DNA from: AP-15 sp035570595
GTDB lineage: Bacteria > Pseudomonadota > Alphaproteobacteria > ATCC43930 > CGMCC-115725
Direction of reading: 5' to 3'
Length of the DNA: 37,028 nucleotides
Assembly: GCA_035570595.1 (NCBI GenBank)
Contig: DATMLF010000036.1
Location: 1 to 37,028, forward strand
Both the position numbers and the translations under genes were made by a program. The notes below the pieces were generated by a model. The model searched no databases, was not told the DNA's origin, and saw nothing but the letters and a program-made list of their open reading frames with translations. Numbering within the stretch: position 1 is the first letter of the stretch; each line of letters starts with the position of its first letter. This document shows positions 33,822 to 37,028 of this stretch, one piece after another.

Positions 33822-35177
33822 ATGAACGTGCTTCTCGTCTCCCATGCCTTCCCGCCGGTCAACGTCATCGGCGCGGTTCGCGTCGGCAAATTCGCCAAAT
33901 ACCTGCACGAGGCGGGCCATGGCGTCCGGGTCGTCGCGGCGACTTCGTCCAACGCCGCGCTGCCCCTGGAAATCCCGCCCGAATACGTCGCCTACGCGCA
34001 GGGATGGGCGCGCGACGAGCTCTTCGACGGAGCCGTCAAGCTGGTGCGCCGGGTGTGGAGCAAAACGCGGACAGGCAGCACCGCCGAGGCGCCGGCCGCA
34101 GCCCCCGCGGCAGCGCCACCACGAACCGCCTCGTCCCCCCGGCTCGTCCGCCATTATTACGCACTGCTGCGCATTCCCGACGCACGCGCCGGGTGGATCG
34201 GCGCCGCGACCGCGGCGGGGTTGGAGCTGGTGAGCGACTGGCAGCCCGACATCGTGGTCGGCAGCGCCCCGCCTAATTCGGGGCTGGTGGCGGCGGCGCG
34301 GATTGCCCGCCGCTGCGGCGCGCCGTGGATTGCCGAGCTGCGCGACCTGTGGGTCGACAACCCCTACTACGACAACCCGGGTTGGCGGCGCGCGCTCGAC
34401 CATGTGATCGAGCGGCGGGTGTTGAGCACCGCCGCAGGCCTCGTCAGCGTCACGCCGGGCTGGTCGCAAACCTTGCGGCGCCGCTATCGCCAGCCGGTCG
34501 CGTGCATCTTCAACGGCTATGTCGAAGACGACTTCCCGGCCAAGCCGACGGGCCCGCCGCCCGGCGACGTCGTGACGGTGCTTTATGCCGGAAACATCTA
34601 CCCGGGATACCGCGACCCGAGCCCGCTGTTTGCCGCCGTCGCGTTGCTCGGCGTCGAGCGTGAACGCGTCGCGATCGATTTTTACGGGCCGCCCCCCGCC
34701 GACGTGCTGCCGCTTGCCGCCGCGCACGGCGTCGCCGACCGCGTCTTTGTGCACGAGCCGGTGACCTACAAGGCCTCTCTGGCATTGCAGACCTCGGCCG
34801 ACGTGCTGCTGCTGCTGCAATGGGACAATGTCAAGGATGCCGGAAACATTCCGGCCAAATTCTACGAGTATTTGGGGGCGCGGCGCCCGATCCTGTTCCT
34901 GGGCTACGAAGCGGGCGACCTGGCGGCGACGGTTCGCGAGCGCGGGGCCGGCGTCGTCGCCAACGACCCCGCGGTGATCGCCGGCCAGCTCCGGCGGTGG
35001 ATCGCGCAGAAGCTCGGCGGCATCCCGGCCCCCGATGCGCGGGCGCGCGCCGGCATGACGCGCGACGAGCAGTTCCGCGAATACGAACGGTTCCTGAAGC
35101 AGTTCGTGGTGCGCGCCGGTTCCGAGGCGCGCCCAGCCTTCAGCGCGCCATCAGCACCGGCAGGTTCGCCTCCATGA
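33822..35177 (+). CDS. Glycosyltransferase, GT-B type (last gene of the locus)
   Basis: A 451-aa glycosyltransferase. The N-domain starts MNVLLVSHAFPPVNVIGAVR, with the LHEAGHGVRVVAATS strand-turn typical of GT4. The donor domain has VTPGWSQTLRRRY, CIFNGYVEDDF, LYAGNIYPGYRDPSP, and FYEYLGARRPILFLG near the nucleotide-sugar pocket. An Ala/Pro-rich insertion (about 88-105) separates two parts of the N-domain. I chose the ATG at 33822, which begins the conserved fold; a longer open frame overlaps the amidotransferase in another frame. It ends 38 bases inside the convergent universal stress protein gene. Sugar specificity is unknown. Confidence 0.85.
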   Translation: MNVLLVSHAFPPVNVIGAVRVGKFAKYLHEAGHGVRVVAATSSNAALPLEIPPEYVAYAQGWARDELFDGAVKLVRRVWSKTRTGSTAEAPAAAPAAAPPRTASSPRLVRHYYALLRIPDARAGWIGAATAAGLELVSDWQPDIVVGSAPPNSGLVAAARIARRCGAPWIAELRDLWVDNPYYDNPGWRRALDHVIERRVLSTAAGLVSVTPGWSQTLRRRYRQPVACIFNGYVEDDFPAKPTGPPPGDVVTVLYAGNIYPGYRDPSPLFAAVALLGVERERVAIDFYGPPPADVLPLAAAHGVADRVFVHEPVTYKASLALQTSADVLLLLQWDNVKDAGNIPAKFYEYLGARRPILFLGYEAGDLAATVRERGAGVVANDPAVIAGQLRRWIAQKLGGIPAPDARARAGMTRDEQFREYERFLKQFVVRAGSEARPAFSAPSAPAGSPP

Positions 35178-35994
35178 TGATGTGGCGCGTCGCCCCGCCA
35201 AAGATCATCTGGCGAATGCGGCTTTGCGTATAGGCGCCTTTGAACAGCATGTCGGCGCCGGCGGCGAGGGCCTCCTTCAGGAACGATTCGCCTTGCGACT
35301 TCTGCCGGCCGTAGGCGGTGCGCAGGCTGACGTCGATCCCGTGCCGCTCGAGGGTGCGCGCCAGCTCTTCGCCGTCCGGCCCCGGCTCGGGCATGTGCTG
35401 GGCGCCGACCGCGACAATAGCGACGTGTCTTGCCTGCTTCAGAAACGGCATGCCGAGGGCGACGGTCAGCGCCGTCTCGGTGCTGCCGTTCCAGGCGACC
35501 GCGATGACCTCGCCCATCGCGGCGGGCGCGTTCGGCGGAACCATCAGCACCGGCCGCCCGCTCTCGAACAGCGCGTCCTCGAGCGTCGCCTCGGCTATCG
35601 AGGCGAGCTTTTCCGGCTGCTCGACCAGGATCAGGTCGAACACCCGCCCGATCAGCCCGACGACGGCGTTCTGCCTGCCGTCCTCCTCACGCCATGAAGC
35701 GCTTGCGCCGTTGTGCCCCGGCGGCAGCGCCCCGACCGGCACGCCGTGCCCCTGCATGAAGTCGCGGAACAACCGCCGGGCCTGGTCGCGGCGATCGTGA
35801 CCCTCGCGCTCGAGGGTGCGGTCGACCTCGGAAGAGATCGAAAACCCCATCTCGCCGCCGAACACCACGGCGTACTCGGTCGTCAGGCTATGCAGCCCGA
35901 CGATGTGGCTGTCGAACCGTTGCGCCACCCGCATCGAGGCTTCGAGAACCGGCGTCGCGGTCCCGTCGCCGACTACCGCCAGTAGATTCTTCAT
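35140..35994 (-). CDS. Tandem-domain universal stress protein
   Basis: A 284-aa cytoplasmic protein with two UspA-like domains. The first (about 1-140) opens MKNLLAVVGDGTATPVLEAS and seems degenerate. The second (about 155-284) has VIAVAWNGSTETALTVALG and ends GADMLFKGAYTQSRIRQMIFGGATRHIIMEANLPVLM, where the G-x-R-x2-...-G-x-x-x-x-I-I segment is the ATP-binding pattern. It could bind ATP and act in stress response, but the regulon is unknown. Its 3' end overlaps the last glycosyltransferase gene tail-to-tail by 38 bases, marking the end of the exopolysaccharide locus. Only a weak GGGATCGGA lies before the ATG. Confidence 0.87.
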   Translation of the reverse strand: MKNLLAVVGDGTATPVLEASMRVAQRFDSHIVGLHSLTTEYAVVFGGEMGFSISSEVDRTLEREGHDRRDQARRLFRDFMQGHGVPVGALPPGHNGASASWREEDGRQNAVVGLIGRVFDLILVEQPEKLASIAEATLEDALFESGRPVLMVPPNAPAAMGEVIAVAWNGSTETALTVALGMPFLKQARHVAIVAVGAQHMPEPGPDGEELARTLERHGIDVSLRTAYGRQKSQGESFLKEALAAGADMLFKGAYTQSRIRQMIFGGATRHIIMEANLPVLMAR

Positions 35995-36082
35995 GGTCCG
36001 ATCCCATGCTGGGTGCTGGCTCTCTCGTTTGAGGGCAGCCCCGTCACCGCATTTCTACACGATATTGCAGCCGTTTTGGAAA

Positions 36083-36098
36083 AACCGTGATGACGGTT
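36083..36098. other. Short inverted repeat, possible operator
   Basis: AACCGT (36083-36088), spacer GATG, ACGGTT (36093-36098): a perfect 6-base dyad in the gap between the divergent stress-protein and SH3-protein genes. Size and position fit a regulator half-site pair, but such a dyad could also arise by chance. Confidence 0.3.
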
Positions 36099-36196
36099 GA
36101 GGCGGCGCGCGAAAAGCTCCATCATTTGGAACGGGGGCGGCCCGCATCGGCTTTTGCGGCGGGTCGAATTTGGCGCTCAGCGCTCGGCAGGTGGGG

Positions 36197-36712
36197 ATGT
36201 CGGGGGGATCGCAAGGTCAAGTCTTGCATTTGCAAGTAATGGCAGTGCTCGCCGCACTGCTTGCCCTTGTGCCGCTTGCCGCGGGCGGGCAGACGCCGGC
36301 GCCGGAAAAGGTGCCGCGCTTTGCCAGCCTGCGCTCGGACGAGGTGAATTTGCGGGTCGGCCCAGGCGAAAACTACCCGATCGCTTGGGTTTTCAAGCGT
36401 AAGGACATGCCGGTCGAGATCGTCGAAGAGTTTCAGAATTGGCGCCGGGTCGAGGACTGGCAGGGCGACAAAGGCTGGGTGCTCGATCGCATGGTCACCG
36501 GCAAACGCGAGGTGATCGTTGCCGGCGCCGTGCGTGCGCTCTATCGACAACCCGATCCTGGCGCGCCAATCGTCGCTCGCGCGGAGCCCGGCGTGATCGC
36601 CCGGCTGCTCGAGTTTCAGGGCCCGTGGTGCCACATCGAGGCCGGCGGCTACAAGGGTTGGGTGCAGCGCCGCGAAGTCTGGGGCGTCTTCCCCGACGAG
36701 ACCTTGCAATAG
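36197..36712 (+). CDS. Exported SH3-domain protein
   Basis: A 171-aa periplasmic protein with two bacterial SH3-type repeats. The N-terminus carries a signal (LQVMAVLAALLALVPLAAGG). Repeat 1 is about 46-100 (VNLRVGPGENYPIAWVFKRK to KGWVLDRMV) and repeat 2 about 108-165 (VRALYRQPDPGAPIVARAEP to GWVQRREVWGVF). Such domains usually bind peptidoglycan or other cell-wall partners. Start choice is uncertain: the ATG at 36197 has AGGTGGGG immediately upstream, in-frame TTG (36170) and GTG (36191) are also possible, and an ATG at 36239 would still give a signal peptide. The membrane-protein gene follows at 31 bases. Confidence 0.8.
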   Translation: MSGGSQGQVLHLQVMAVLAALLALVPLAAGGQTPAPEKVPRFASLRSDEVNLRVGPGENYPIAWVFKRKDMPVEIVEEFQNWRRVEDWQGDKGWVLDRMVTGKREVIVAGAVRALYRQPDPGAPIVARAEPGVIARLLEFQGPWCHIEAGGYKGWVQRREVWGVFPDETLQ

Positions 36713-36743
36713 CCAATCCCGCGGGCTTCCCTCGCTTGGATAA

Positions 36744-37028
36744 ATGAATTCGCTCAGCGCCGCCGCCGGCGCGACGACCTGGCGCGTCGACTGGGCGTGG
36801 AGCCTGCCGCTGATCGTGGCAACCATCGTCATTCATGTTTTCGGCCTTGGGCTGCTGCATGAGCGGGTGGTTGACGGGGTGAGCCGCATTATCGCGCGGC
36901 GCTATTTCACGGCCATGTTTGCCGCCGTCATGGGTATCGCGGTGGTGCTGGTCGCCACCCTGCACGCAATCGAGGCCTGGGTGTGGGCCGGTGCCTATTG
37001 GCTGCTCGGAGCGCTTCCCGATCTTGCG
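36744..37028 (+). CDS. Membrane protein, N-terminal part (possible ion-channel family)
   Basis: An open frame from the ATG at 36744 that runs off the window after 95 codons without a stop. It encodes hydrophobic helices separated by short polar loops: SLPLIVATIVIHVFGLGLL, then a basic loop GVSRIIARRYF, TAMFAAVMGIAVVLVATLH, and IEAWVWAGAYWLLGALPDLA. This opening resembles alphaproteobacterial membrane proteins related to two-pore potassium channels, but the diagnostic part would lie beyond the edge. It has no clear ribosome site and is probably co-transcribed with the SH3 gene 31 bases upstream. Confidence 0.65.
   Translation, partial: MNSLSAAAGATTWRVDWAWSLPLIVATIVIHVFGLGLLHERVVDGVSRIIARRYFTAMFAAVMGIAVVLVATLHAIEAWVWAGAYWLLGALPDLA

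Noticed and set aside
18101..35177. Recent horizontal transfer of the polysaccharide locus
   Set aside because: No integrase, insertion sequence or repeat flanks it, and its GC and codon bias look like the neighbours; only the promoter gap is AT-richer.

Overview
This is a gene-dense, very GC-rich window with strong G/C third-position bias, purine-rich ribosome binding sites and frequent GTG/TTG starts. The gene content points to an alphaproteobacterium: a (2S)-methylsuccinyl-CoA dehydrogenase of the ethylmalonyl-CoA pathway, an imperfect-palindrome intergenic repeat of a kind common in alphaproteobacterial genomes, and an exosortase A (XrtA/EpsH) exopolysaccharide locus. The genus cannot be fixed: there is no rRNA, and the only RNA gene is tRNA-Ser(GCU).

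Left part (1-17.7 kb) is mostly housekeeping and accessory metabolism in short operons. On the minus strand are an AI-2E-family transporter, inorganic pyrophosphatase and a VOC/glyoxalase-fold protein. Next come a plus-strand enoyl-CoA hydratase/isomerase and a minus-strand trio: a small membrane protein, a small lipoprotein and methylsuccinyl-CoA dehydrogenase. A plus-strand ACT-domain protein/Nudix pair follows, preceded by a good sigma70-like promoter and a 9-bp-arm leader hairpin. A minus-strand pair joins a STAS-metallo-beta-lactamase fusion to an RsbW-like ATPase and looks like a small partner-switching module. Then tRNA-Ser, a GMC oxidoreductase, a second enoyl-CoA hydratase, a DinB protein, an unknown secreted protein, a DHA2-type MFS exporter and a DUF1800/DUF1501 pair of exported proteins.

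Central and right part (18.1-35.2 kb) is one co-directional, mostly translationally coupled exopolysaccharide locus of the exosortase A type. In order it encodes an outer-membrane export lipoprotein, a chain-length (Wzz-like) protein, a tyrosine autokinase, a beta-barrel outer membrane protein, an ExeA-like ATPase, a polysaccharide deacetylase, a FemAB-like acyltransferase, exosortase A with a C-terminal EpsI-like domain, a glycosyltransferase, an unfamiliar SAM-fold protein, two asparagine-synthase-like proteins (one with its glutaminase nucleophile missing) and another glycosyltransferase. Together these should build, modify, control the length of and export a surface polysaccharide. The priming transferase, flippase and polymerase are not in the window, and neither is any protein with a PEP-CTERM sorting tail, so the locus depends on genes elsewhere. 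The first gene ends in a 15-bp tandem repeat (4 units) that copies its own stop-codon region.

Right edge (35.1-37 kb) holds a minus-strand tandem universal stress protein overlapping the last glycosyltransferase tail-to-tail, a plus-strand exported SH3-domain protein, and the start of a membrane protein cut by the window end. I found no CRISPR array, insertion sequence, prophage or toxin-antitoxin pair.
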